Shown here: in pieces, positions 1 to 5,149 of the stretch
Numbering within the stretch: the stretch's first letter is position 1
Layout of the letters: each line of letters begins with the position of its first letter
Source: an uncultured Lysobacteraceae bacterium
GTDB taxonomy: Bacteria > Pseudomonadota > Gammaproteobacteria > Xanthomonadales > Rhodanobacteraceae
Length of the DNA: 5,149 bases
Assembly (NCBI GenBank): GCA_946480705.1
Contig: CAMLLF010000351.1
Span: 1 to 5,149 of the forward strand
Reading direction: 5' to 3'
The notes under the pieces: generated by a model
What the model was told of the DNA's origin: nothing
The model's input: only the letters and a program-made list of their open reading frames with translations
The model's database searches: none
Position numbers and translations under genes: made by a program

Positions 1-675
1 AAGAAGTTCGGCGACCGCCTGCTGATCGACGACCTGAGCTTCCGCGTGCCGCCGGGCGCGATCGTCGGCATCATCGGCCCGAACGGCGCCGGCAAGTCGA
101 CGTTCTTCAAGCTGCTGACCGGCGTCGAGAAGCCCGACAAGGGCGAGATCGCGATCGGCCAGACGGTCCAGCTCGCATACGTCGACCAGTCGCGCGAAAG
201 CCTTGGCAGCACCAACACCGTATGGCAGGAAGTCTCGGGCGGCTCCGACATGATCACGGTCGGCAAGTACCAGACGCCGTCGCGCGCCTACATCGGGCGC
301 TTCAACTTCAAGGGCCAGGACCAGCAGAAGATCGTCGGCCAGCTCTCGGGCGGCGAACGCGGTCGCCTGCATCTGGCCAAGACGCTGATGCAGGGCGGCA
401 ACGTGCTGCTGCTCGACGAACCGTCCAACGACCTCGACGTCGAAACGCTGCGCGCGCTCGAAGAAGCGCTGCTGGAATTCCCGGGCTGCGCGATGGTCAT
501 CTCGCACGACCGCTGGTTCCTCGATCGCATCGCGACGCACATCCTCGCGTTCGAAGGCGATTCGCACGTGGAGTTCTTCACGGGCAACTACCGCGAATAC
601 GAAGAAGACAAGAAGCGCCGCCTCGGCGACGAAGCTGCCAAGCCGCATCGCGTGCGCTACAAGAAGCTTGCGTGA
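1..675 (+). CDS. ettA: EttA, energy-dependent translational throttle ABC-F ATPase (C-terminal part, 5' end cut by window)
   Basis: This is the second ATPase domain of an ABC-F protein of the EttA type. Family knowledge: EttA binds the ribosomal E site and gates entry of the first-formed initiation complex into elongation according to the ATP/ADP ratio; it is cytoplasmic and has no membrane domain. The reading frame is open from base 1 ([14 protein letters not shown]), so the gene begins upstream; 224 residues of a protein usually near 555 are seen. Visible motifs (numbered from the first visible residue): Walker A GPNGAGKS at 26-33, the signature LSGGERGR at 115-122, Walker [12 protein letters not shown] at 136-146 with the catalytic Glu at 140, and the H-loop His in VISHDRW at 169. 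The tail [13 protein letters not shown] followed by a basic end is typical of EttA and separates it from Uup or YheS. The stop is TGA at 673-675. It looks intact and unremarkable. Assignment is firm; only the missing N-terminus and interdomain arm cannot be checked. Confidence 0.95.
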   Translation, partial: KKFGDRLLIDDLSFRVPPGAIVGIIGPNGAGKSTFFKLLTGVEKPDKGEIAIGQTVQLAYVDQSRESLGSTNTVWQEVSGGSDMITVGKYQTPSRAYIGRFNFKGQDQQKIVGQLSGGERGRLHLAKTLMQGGNVLLLDEPSNDLDVETLRALEEALLEFPGCAMVISHDRWFLDRIATHILAFEGDSHVEFFTGNYREYEEDKKRRLGDEAAKPHRVRYKKLA

Positions 676-693
676 AACTTTTTTTAGATACGC

Positions 694-705
694 CTTCGTA
701 CGAAG
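694..705. promoter_or_regulatory. 12-bp perfect palindrome, possible operator
   Basis: CTTCGTACGAAG reads the same on both strands and lies in the AT-rich patch, about 30 bases upstream of the possible -10 box at 736. A dimeric regulator could bind here, near or just upstream of the -35 region. No known consensus is recognised, and a 12-bp palindrome can arise by chance, so the operator role is inference. Confidence 0.3.
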
Positions 706-712
706 ATAGCTG

Positions 713-741
713 TAGATTTCCTGTCTTTCGCTTCCTATAGT
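713..741 (+). promoter_or_regulatory. Possible sigma-70 promoter for the downstream glycosyltransferase gene
   Basis: TATAGT at 736-741 matches five of six positions of the -10 consensus TATAAT. With a 17-base spacer the -35 hexamer would be TAGATT (713-718), only three of six matches to TTGACA, so the -35 is poor. The AT-rich setting supports a promoter. Transcription starting near 748 would begin inside the left arm of the hairpin at 744-778, which would weaken that hairpin in this transcript but leave it intact in read-through RNA from ettA. Confidence 0.35.
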
Positions 742-743
742 CG

Positions 744-778
744 GCAACGCATCGCGCCGCGACGGCGCGATGCGTTGC
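744..778 (+). terminator. 16-bp perfect hairpin, probable ettA transcription terminator or other structural element
   Basis: The arms 744-759 and 763-778 are exact reverse complements around a 3-base loop (CGA). The stem is GC-rich and very stable. It sits 68 bases after the ettA stop, where a terminator is expected. No U-tract follows on either strand (the plus strand continues TCGATCCCGG), so it is not a canonical intrinsic terminator. It may stop transcription without a U-tract, protect the mRNA 3' end, or be a copy of an extragenic palindrome. The perfect pairing is seen directly; the function is inferred. Confidence 0.5.
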
Positions 779-791
779 TCGATCCCGGACC

Positions 792-832
792 CGATCACGT
801 CTGCATCGCTTTTGCGATAGGTCGTGTGATCG
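792..832 (+). other. Bipartite stem-loop in the leader of the 222-residue glycosyltransferase gene
   Basis: CGATCAC (792-798) pairs with GTGATCG (826-832), and inside it ATCGC (805-809) pairs with GCGAT (814-818) around a TTTT loop. An internal loop separates the two helices. The structure ends 11 bases before the Shine-Dalgarno AAGGA. It could affect mRNA stability or translation, or be incidental. It does not resemble a known riboswitch. Confidence 0.3.
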
Positions 833-843
833 TGTCCGTCGCG

Positions 844-848
844 AAGGA
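844..848 (+). promoter_or_regulatory. Ribosome binding site of the 222-residue glycosyltransferase gene
   Basis: AAGGA at 844-848 lies 8 bases before the ATG at 857. It is a good match to the 16S rRNA anti-Shine-Dalgarno sequence and fixes the start of the gene. Confidence 0.7.
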
Positions 849-856
849 AAGCAAAG

Positions 857-1525
857 ATGGTCCAACCGCGTTTCAGTGTCGTCGTGCCGCACTACGACGG
901 CAGCGTCAGCGACGAACATTTCCTGCGCGGGATGCGCAGTCTCGCGGCACAGACGTTCCAGGACTTCGAGATCCTGCTGTACCACGACGGTCCGCTGTCG
1001 CGCGCGCTGCCCGACGTCACCGGCTTCGGCTTCGGCGAGCGCCTGCGCACCCAGGTCACCGATGAACGCCACGACGACTGGGGCCATTCGTTGCGCGACC
1101 GCGGCATCAACGACGCCCGCGGCGACTACATCGTCCATTTCAATCCCGACAACGTGCTGTATCCGAATGCACTGCGCGTCGTCGACGAGTGGCGGCAATT
1201 GCCGATTCGTCCCGGACACACGCCGGAAATGACCGAGAATCCGGAAATCCTGATCTTCGCGATCTTCATGCGCGGCATGAGCTTCTCGGGCCGCGGTTCG
1301 CTCTACCGCAATTCGAACTGGACCGACACCGGGCTGCTCTATACAGGCATGCCGGCGGCGCTCGGCCTGATCGACTGCCTGCAGGTCGTCATCAAGACCT
1401 CGCTGTGGCGCGAGATCGGCGGCTGGTACGACAAGTCCCCGGAATCCGACGGGCGGATCTATCAGCGGCTCGTCGCGTCGCGCGGCGCGCGCTACGTGCC
1501 CGCCGTGCTCGGCGAGCACTGGTAG
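857..1525 (+). CDS. Compact GT2-type (GT-A fold) glycosyltransferase, 222 aa
   Basis: It probably transfers a sugar from a nucleotide-sugar donor in the cytoplasm; donor and acceptor are not recognisable. The start is fixed by AAGGA and by the usual GT2 opening strand, FSVVVPHYDG (6-15). Further signs: MRSLAAQTFQDFEILLYHDG (26-45), the standard second strand with an acidic end; WGHSLRDRGINDARGDYIVH (75-94), the GT2 stretch that leads into the metal site; FNPDN (95-99), the DXD equivalent with Asp98; GGWYDKSPESDGRIYQRL (188-205), where Asp198 is the likely catalytic base; and a terminal GEHW with a His suited to metal binding. All GT-A landmarks are present although the protein is short, so it looks complete, a bare catalytic domain without membrane segments. 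It ends in tandem TAG codons (1523-1528). It shares ettA's strand but has its own leader, and it faces the minus-strand glycan genes. Fold confident; specificity unknown. Confidence 0.85.
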   Translation: MVQPRFSVVVPHYDGSVSDEHFLRGMRSLAAQTFQDFEILLYHDGPLSRALPDVTGFGFGERLRTQVTDERHDDWGHSLRDRGINDARGDYIVHFNPDNVLYPNALRVVDEWRQLPIRPGHTPEMTENPEILIFAIFMRGMSFSGRGSLYRNSNWTDTGLLYTGMPAALGLIDCLQVVIKTSLWREIGGWYDKSPESDGRIYQRLVASRGARYVPAVLGEHW

Positions 1526-1538
1526 TAGGCCGCGGGCC

Positions 1539-2417
1539 CTACCCCGCGCGGCGCCATCGGCGCCAGAGCAGCAGTGGGGCGAGCACCGCGAAGCGCGACC
1601 ACAGCCCGACAAACACGATGCCGCGCAGCAGTGGATTGCGCGCGGCCGGATCGAAGCGGCGGAACCAGCGCCACATCCCGCGATGCTTGTGCCAGGCCAC
1701 GAACACGGGCCGATGGCGGCTCGAACCGCCCTTGCCGTGCACGACCGCGATGGATCCGGCGTAGCGGACGCCATAGCCGGCGTCACGCAGCCGGCGGCAA
1801 AGGTCCAGATCCTCGCAGTGCAGGAAATAGCCTTCGTCGAAGCCGCCGACCGCGTCGAACGCAGTGCGCGGCAGGAACATCAGCGCCCCCGACACGGCTT
1901 CGGCCGGCTGATCCTCGCCGCGCGTCCGTGCGTCGAGCGGCAGGTCGACACCCTCGCGTGCGCCCGACAGTCCGCTGAGCGTGGCGAGGCTGCGGCGCAA
2001 GGTCGGATCGCGGCGCAGCGACGCGGCTTCGTCGCTGCGGTCCGGATGCAGGATGCGGACGCCGAGCACGCCGAGATTGGCGATGGTCGCCGCATGCGCG
2101 CGCAGGCGCGCGATCGTGTCCGGTTCCACGAGGCAATCGGGGTTCAGCACGAGCAGACCATCGCCGCGCGCCAGCGCAGCGGCGCGGTTGACACCGGCGC
2201 CGAATCCGAGATTTTTCCCGTTATGGAGAATGCGGACACGGGCGTCGCCGTCGAACGCCGCAGCCACGCGCTCGATGCTGCCGTCGGTGCTCGCGTTGTC
2301 GCTGACGAGCAGTTCGACGGGAACATCGCTGCCGAGCACGCGGCGCATCGCGTCTACGATGCCCGGACCGCTGTCGGCGGTGACGACGACGACGCTGGTC
2401 AGGGACGGCGTCGTCAT
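1539..2417 (-). CDS. WbbL/rhamnosyltransferase-like GT2 glycosyltransferase, 292 aa
   Basis: This is a GT2 enzyme of the group that includes WbbL-type rhamnosyltransferases, which add a sugar (often L-rhamnose from dTDP-rhamnose) to a lipid-linked glycan at the inner face of the cytoplasmic membrane. Landmarks: SVVVVTAD (8-15); VSDNASTDGS (38-47), with nucleotide-binding acidic residues; NLGFGAGVNRA (69-79); the metal site LNPDC with Asp94; SGALMFLPRTAFDAVGGFDE (176-195); HCEDLDLCRRL (200-210), with Glu202-Asp203 as the likely catalytic base; and VVHGKGGSSRHRP (225-237). The hydrophobic stretch 263-285 followed by RRWRR suggests C-terminal membrane attachment. I start it at ATG 2417 because the GT2 fold begins right after it. 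The open frame upstream overlaps the preceding gene and has no fold-like sequence. No clear Shine-Dalgarno is visible; the start lies 13 bases after the preceding stop, so translational coupling is likely. Family sure; sugar specificity inferred. Confidence 0.88.
   Translation of the reverse strand: MTTPSLTSVVVVTADSGPGIVDAMRRVLGSDVPVELLVSDNASTDGSIERVAAAFDGDARVRILHNGKNLGFGAGVNRAAALARGDGLLVLNPDCLVEPDTIARLRAHAATIANLGVLGVRILHPDRSDEAASLRRDPTLRRSLATLSGLSGAREGVDLPLDARTRGEDQPAEAVSGALMFLPRTAFDAVGGFDEGYFLHCEDLDLCRRLRDAGYGVRYAGSIAVVHGKGGSSRHRPVFVAWHKHRGMWRWFRRFDPAARNPLLRGIVFVGLWSRFAVLAPLLLWRRWRRAG
1550..1564. other. Small GC-rich hairpin at the 3' ends of the convergent genes
   Basis: GGCGCC (1550-1555) and GGCGCC (1559-1564) pair around ATC. 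The hairpin lies about 25 bases after the plus-strand stop and inside the last codons of the minus-strand gene. There is no T-run on either side. It could help end the plus-strand transcript, but GC-rich repeats of this size are common here by chance. Confidence 0.2.
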
Positions 2418-2430
2418 GACGTGCGGCGGG

Positions 2431-4296
2431 TCAGACGCCGGCCAGCAGCTTGTCGCCGGCGTCGCGCGCGTAATCCCAGAGACGCGGCCAGGCGTCGTAG
2501 TTGTCGGCGAGGTCGCCGAGTTCTTCACGCAGCGCGCGCGCGCAGCCCGCGGCATCGAATTCCTCGCTCCAGTCGCCCAGACGCGGCGGCGCCTTGGCGA
2601 TCAGCGCGCGGCCGTTCGCATCGATGATGCTGCGCACGTCGGCCTGCCAGTAGACCGGTGCGTCGGTCGCGGTCTCGAACTGCTGCTGCAGCCGTTCGAT
2701 CGCGTCGGCGCGCACATAGTTGAGGTATTCGCGCAGATGCGTGACGCGCGCCGGCTCGCCGGCGCCGGCGAGGTCGCGGAAGATGTCGGCGAGCAGTCCG
2801 AGCCGCTGCGCCGCGTCGCTCGCGAGGAAGTTGCCGAACTGACGCTGGATGTAGTCGGTCGCGAAATGATTGACGCGCGGCGTGCTCGCCTGCAGCGAGC
2901 GCGTCGAGCGCCGCCGCGACTGCTCCTGCAGATGACCGACGGCGACCGGCAGTTCGAGCACGAGTGCGTCGGGATGGCAGAAATGCGCGGCGGCCGAAAA
3001 CAGCGCGTCCTCGCCTCGGCCGACTGCGTTCGTGCACGGCAGCAGCTGGCTGTTGTCGAACGCGAACGGCGTGAACCACGAGATGGACGACAGGCGCGCG
3101 CGATTCGTGCCCTGCCAGATGAACTGCGCCTCGATGTTGCTCATGTAGGCGTCGCGGCTTGAGCAGAGATCGGCGCGGCCGGCGGCATCGAGGTGATAGA
3201 TCCAGGCCGCGCTTTCCGATCGCGCGCTGCCGTAAGTGCCCTGCTGCGTCGCGAGCACGCGCGTGTCGCTGCCCAGATGCGCGAGGCGCGCGAGATTGAG
3301 CCCGCGCAGCGATTCGCGATTGAGGCCGTACTCGCTGCGCCCGACGAGATCGCCGAGGCCGAGGCCGCAGACGTCCAGATGCAGGTTGATCGGGTCGCCG
3401 GCGATTTCCTCGCCGGCGGCGAGAGCTTCCTCCATGTTCCGGTAGAAGCGCGCGAACGGCAGTTGAGTCGGATTGAGATCGAGGCCGCCCTGGGCCAGCT
3501 CGTGGTGGCGCAGCGGCAGGCGCTGGTCGTCATCGAACAACACGAAACGGCCACCGGCCGACAGCAGCAGCGCGAGATTCCAGCTGCGGCCGCCGCCGAA
3601 ACGCGTCGCGCCGGGCTGCGGCAGCAGCATTCGCTGCAGGGCCGCCTCGCTCTGCGGCGCAGCCTTGGCGAGGCGCTCGTACAGGCGCTGGCGCTCGGCG
3701 GGGCCCACGTAGGTGACCTTGCAGCCGATCGTGCGCGCGAATTCGCGCAGCAGATCGCGATGACGGTCGATGTTCGCGGCGAGCACGGAGTCGTCGAGGA
3801 CGACGTAGTGCCGGCCGGCGCGGTGACGGCGTTCGTAGTCGGCGATCGATGCGAGCAGCCGTTCGAGCTGCGCCGGACGATCGCAGGCGCGCACGAAGAT
3901 CGCGCGCAGCGGTGCCGGGGCGGCAGACGCGGCGCCGGCCAGCCGTTCGGTGAAGCGTGCGTCGGAGATCAGCAGATCGCGTTCGATCAGGCTTTGCAGC
4001 ACGCGCGTGACCGCCTCGCGCTGGTGTTCGAGACCCGGAATCGTGCTCTGGATGCGCGCGACGTGTTCGTCGAGCGTGCGGAACTCGCGGCATTGGTCCA
4101 GCGCCTGCAGCACCTGGAACGTCATCACGTGCGCGTCGCCGGTGCGCTTGACCTGGAACACGCATTCGCTGTTCGACAGCGACGCGACGACGGCATCTTC
4201 GGATGCGAACAGCGGCGCGTTCGGGTCGGGCCGCACGGGCGCTGCCGGCGCCGGCGTCGCGTCGAAGGTGTACTGGTACTGCAGGTTGTTGCTCAT
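2431..4296 (-). CDS. PqqD-like domain / GT-A glycosyltransferase fusion protein, 621 aa
   Basis: No exact family name is recognised. After an Ala/Pro-rich lead (13-28), residues about 40-112 look like a PqqD-type winged helix: a short hairpin (CVFQVKRTGDAHVM), then VLQALDQCREFRTLDEHVARI and VTRVLQSLIERDLLIS, the usual helix and wing pattern of PqqD-like peptide-binding domains. Residues about 130-460 have every GT-A landmark: IFVRACDRPAQLERLLASI (133-151); VVLDDS with Asp168-Asp169; FGGGRSWNLALLL (233-245); the DXD motif FDDDQ (254-258); a long middle section; GRGEDALF with Glu429-Asp430 as probable catalytic base; and GHLQ with His455. Residues about 478-621 are mostly helical and unassigned. 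Start: ATG 4296, with AGG four bases upstream and AAAGG eleven bases upstream on the minus strand; no better start is seen. It lies 90 bases after the methyltransferase gene and 13 before the next glycosyltransferase gene, so it is probably in one operon with them. The glycosyltransferase call is strong; the PqqD-like call is by pattern only. Confidence 0.75.
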   Translation of the reverse strand: MSNNLQYQYTFDATPAPAAPVRPDPNAPLFASEDAVVASLSNSECVFQVKRTGDAHVMTFQVLQALDQCREFRTLDEHVARIQSTIPGLEHQREAVTRVLQSLIERDLLISDARFTERLAGAASAAPAPLRAIFVRACDRPAQLERLLASIADYERRHRAGRHYVVLDDSVLAANIDRHRDLLREFARTIGCKVTYVGPAERQRLYERLAKAAPQSEAALQRMLLPQPGATRFGGGRSWNLALLLSAGGRFVLFDDDQRLPLRHHELAQGGLDLNPTQLPFARFYRNMEEALAAGEEIAGDPINLHLDVCGLGLGDLVGRSEYGLNRESLRGLNLARLAHLGSDTRVLATQQGTYGSARSESAAWIYHLDAAGRADLCSSRDAYMSNIEAQFIWQGTNRARLSSISWFTPFAFDNSQLLPCTNAVGRGEDALFSAAAHFCHPDALVLELPVAVGHLQEQSRRRSTRSLQASTPRVNHFATDYIQRQFGNFLASDAAQRLGLLADIFRDLAGAGEPARVTHLREYLNYVRADAIERLQQQFETATDAPVYWQADVRSIIDANGRALIAKAPPRLGDWSEEFDAAGCARALREELGDLADNYDAWPRLWDYARDAGDKLLAGV

Positions 4297-4322
4297 GAAG
4301 CCTGTTGCCTTTGACGGAACCG

Positions 4323-4347
4323 GCGCGCAGCTCCGCGGGCTGCGCGC
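4323..4347 (-). other. Intercistronic hairpin between the methyltransferase and the fusion glycosyltransferase genes
   Basis: GCGCGCAGC (4323-4331) and GCTGCGCGC (4339-4347) are exact reverse complements around a 7-base loop, which can add one G-U and one C-G pair. On the minus strand no U-run follows, so it is not a canonical terminator. It sits 26 bases before the ATG at 4296, a place where it could shield upstream mRNA or partly attenuate the genes behind it. Role inferred. Confidence 0.35.
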
Positions 4348-4386
4348 GAATCGAGATCGTGATGGCGTGTCGCGCCGCGGGCGGCG

Positions 4387-5149
4387 TCAGTCCGCACCGC
4401 CGCCCCAGCGGCGCCACCAGGGACGCCGGGCCGCTTCGGCCGCGCGCTTCAGCGCATCGGCGGCGGCGCGCTCGCGTTGCAACGCCGCCTCGAGCTGCGC
4501 TTCGAGTTCGGCGATGCGCGCCCCGGCAGCCATGTTCTTGCGGATTTCGTGATTGTAGTGCCGATAGACCGATTCGTCGCGGTCGCCGAACCAGGACGCG
4601 GCGGGCAGGTCGGGCAGCGGATTCCGCGAACAGACCGCGATGTAGTACATCGGCGCGTAGCCGAGTCCGCTTTCGACGCTGCCGTCGTCGCCGGCGGTCG
4701 CGTACTGGCCCGGCGCATCGAGCGACGGCGGATCGATCGTCCAGATTGCCGACTGGAACAGCAGGCGCTGCGCGTACAGCCGCACATGGCCGAACCGGCG
4801 GCGCAGCAATGCCTCGAATTCGTCGCGATACAGCTCGCGCACGTGGTATTCGTTGCGGAAGCCGGCCGCGTCGCTGTAGGTCGCCTTGTCCGGCGAGGAG
4901 ATCACGAGCAGGCCGTCGTCGGCGAGCGCGTGGCAGAGGCCGTCGAGCAGCGCGTCCTGGGCCTCGACGTGTTCGAGCGTTTCGAACGACACGACGAGGT
5001 CGAAGCCGCCGGCCGGCAGCGAAAGCCGCGTGGCGTCGGCTTCGTCGAAATGCAGGTTTGCGGTATCGGCATAGCGCGCACGCGCGTGCGCGACGGCGGC
5101 CGGGTCGACGTCGAGGCCGAGCACGGAGCCGGCGACCTGCGCAAGCAGC
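4387..5149 (-). CDS. Class I SAM-dependent methyltransferase with coiled-coil C-terminus (5' end cut by window)
   Basis: It transfers a methyl group from S-adenosylmethionine; the substrate is unknown, but the neighbours make a sugar or glycan likely. The frame is open to the window edge and reads LLAQVAGSVLGLDVD; this is the helix after motif I and the strand whose acidic end binds SAM, so the gene continues past 5149. The GTG at 5124 cannot be the true start, since it would remove the SAM-binding loop. Visible landmarks (253 residues numbered from the first whole codon, 5148): Asp13/Asp15 (motif II), DEADAT (35-40), FDLVVSFETLEHVE (49-62), the usual strand 4 and helix of Methyltransf_11/23 proteins, and DDGLLVISSPDK (77-88), strand 5. 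Residues about 206-242 form a coiled coil (IAELEAQLEAALQRERAAAD), followed by a basic, Trp-rich end (RRPWWRRW). Methyltransferases with coiled-coil tails are common in O-antigen loci, where the coil positions enzymes or measures chain length. Stop is TGA at 4389-4387. First visible gene of the minus-strand block. Confidence 0.85.
   Translation of the reverse strand, partial: LLAQVAGSVLGLDVDPAAVAHARARYADTANLHFDEADATRLSLPAGGFDLVVSFETLEHVEAQDALLDGLCHALADDGLLVISSPDKATYSDAAGFRNEYHVRELYRDEFEALLRRRFGHVRLYAQRLLFQSAIWTIDPPSLDAPGQYATAGDDGSVESGLGYAPMYYIAVCSRNPLPDLPAASWFGDRDESVYRHYNHEIRKNMAAGARIAELEAQLEAALQRERAAADALKRAAEAARRPWWRRWGGGAD

Larger units (their letters stand above)
676..856. other. Intergenic region between ettA and the 222-residue glycosyltransferase gene
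   Basis: This 181-base gap has no convincing gene. Its first 65 bases (676-740) are about 38% G+C by direct count, against roughly two thirds in the surrounding genes. It opens with a run of seven T (679-685) just after the ettA stop, but no stable hairpin precedes that run, so it is not a standard terminator by itself. It then holds a 12-bp palindrome, a TATAGT hexamer, a 16-bp perfect hairpin, a weaker stem-loop and a Shine-Dalgarno sequence, each listed separately. The order suggests the end of the ettA transcript and a separate promoter for the downstream gene. Confidence 0.7.

Noticed and set aside
676..685. T7 run right after the ettA stop as an intrinsic terminator
   Set aside because: No stable GC-rich hairpin precedes it; only a 3-bp AAG/CTT pairing can be drawn.
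578..1786. Open minus-strand frame of 402 codons crossing ettA, the intergenic region and the 222-residue gene
   Set aside because: It runs through a terminator-like hairpin and two real genes, and its product has the Arg/Ala-rich look of a shadow frame.
2755..2772. 18-bp perfect palindrome CTCGCCGGCGCCGGCGAG inside the fusion gene
   Set aside because: It encodes an ordinary Ala-Gly-Ala-Gly-Glu stretch with GC-ending codons. CCGG/GGCC-type palindromes recur by composition here, so a regulatory role cannot be supported.
1981..3162. Long open frame on the plus strand (393 codons) antisense to the fusion glycosyltransferase and the 292-residue enzyme
   Set aside because: The protein is Arg/Ala-rich without any fold-like pattern, and two genes with clear catalytic motifs cover the same bases on the other strand. 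GC-rich DNA often gives such open antisense frames.
3396..3418. 9-bp inverted repeat CGCCGGCGA / TCGCCGGCG with 5-base loop inside the fusion gene
   Set aside because: Explained by repeated Ala-Gly codons in a GC-rich coding region; nothing else suggests a site.
3193..4314. Long open frame on the plus strand (373 codons) antisense to the fusion glycosyltransferase
   Set aside because: Low-complexity Ala/Arg/Glu composition, no motif and no ribosome binding site considered convincing. The minus strand carries DXD, ED and His motifs in order.
3530..4417. Open minus-strand frame of 295 codons spanning the gap between the methyltransferase and the fusion gene, which might hide a small peptide gene
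   Set aside because: It starts inside the methyltransferase gene and stays open deep into the fusion gene in another frame. Composition is Arg/Ala/Pro-rich and there is no leader/core pattern, so it is not a credible precursor peptide.
1..5149. Search for CRISPR arrays, tRNA or rRNA genes, transposase genes and long direct repeats
   Set aside because: None was seen on either strand; almost all bases are covered by five genes.

Overview
The window comes from a GC-rich genome (roughly two thirds G+C by eye). It is almost certainly a beta- or gammaproteobacterium. The ettA-type ABC-F protein at the left edge is close to proteobacterial EttA in every diagnostic motif, and codon third positions are strongly G/C throughout. 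I cannot fix the genus; Xanthomonadales-like or Burkholderiales-like are both reasonable. Nothing points to a phage, transposon, CRISPR array or RNA gene.

Layout. Positions 1-675 (+) are the C-terminal part of ettA, cut by the window edge. Positions 676-856 are a 181-base intergenic region. It has an unusually AT-rich patch with a 12-bp palindrome and a possible -10 box, then a 16-bp perfect hairpin, then a weaker structured leader and a good ribosome binding site. Positions 857-1525 (+) are a compact GT2-type glycosyltransferase. It converges, with only 13 bases between stop codons, on a three-gene block on the minus strand. Read in the direction of transcription, that block is: a SAM-dependent methyltransferase with a coiled-coil tail (5149-4387, start outside the window); a 621-residue protein with a PqqD-like winged-helix N-terminus, a GT-A glycosyltransferase core and an unassigned helical C-terminus (4296-2431); and a WbbL/rhamnosyltransferase-like GT2 enzyme (2417-1539).

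How the genes may work together. Three glycosyltransferases plus a methyltransferase packed together are typical of the edge of a surface-glycan locus (O-antigen, capsule, exopolysaccharide or protein glycosylation), placed here next to the housekeeping gene ettA. The rhamnosyltransferase-like enzyme probably adds a sugar to a lipid-linked or cell-surface glycan. The methyltransferase could modify a sugar or cap a chain. The most unusual element is the 621-residue protein, because PqqD-like domains normally bind peptides. A peptide- or protein-directed glycosyltransferase is therefore a hypothesis to test, but no precursor peptide is visible in this window.
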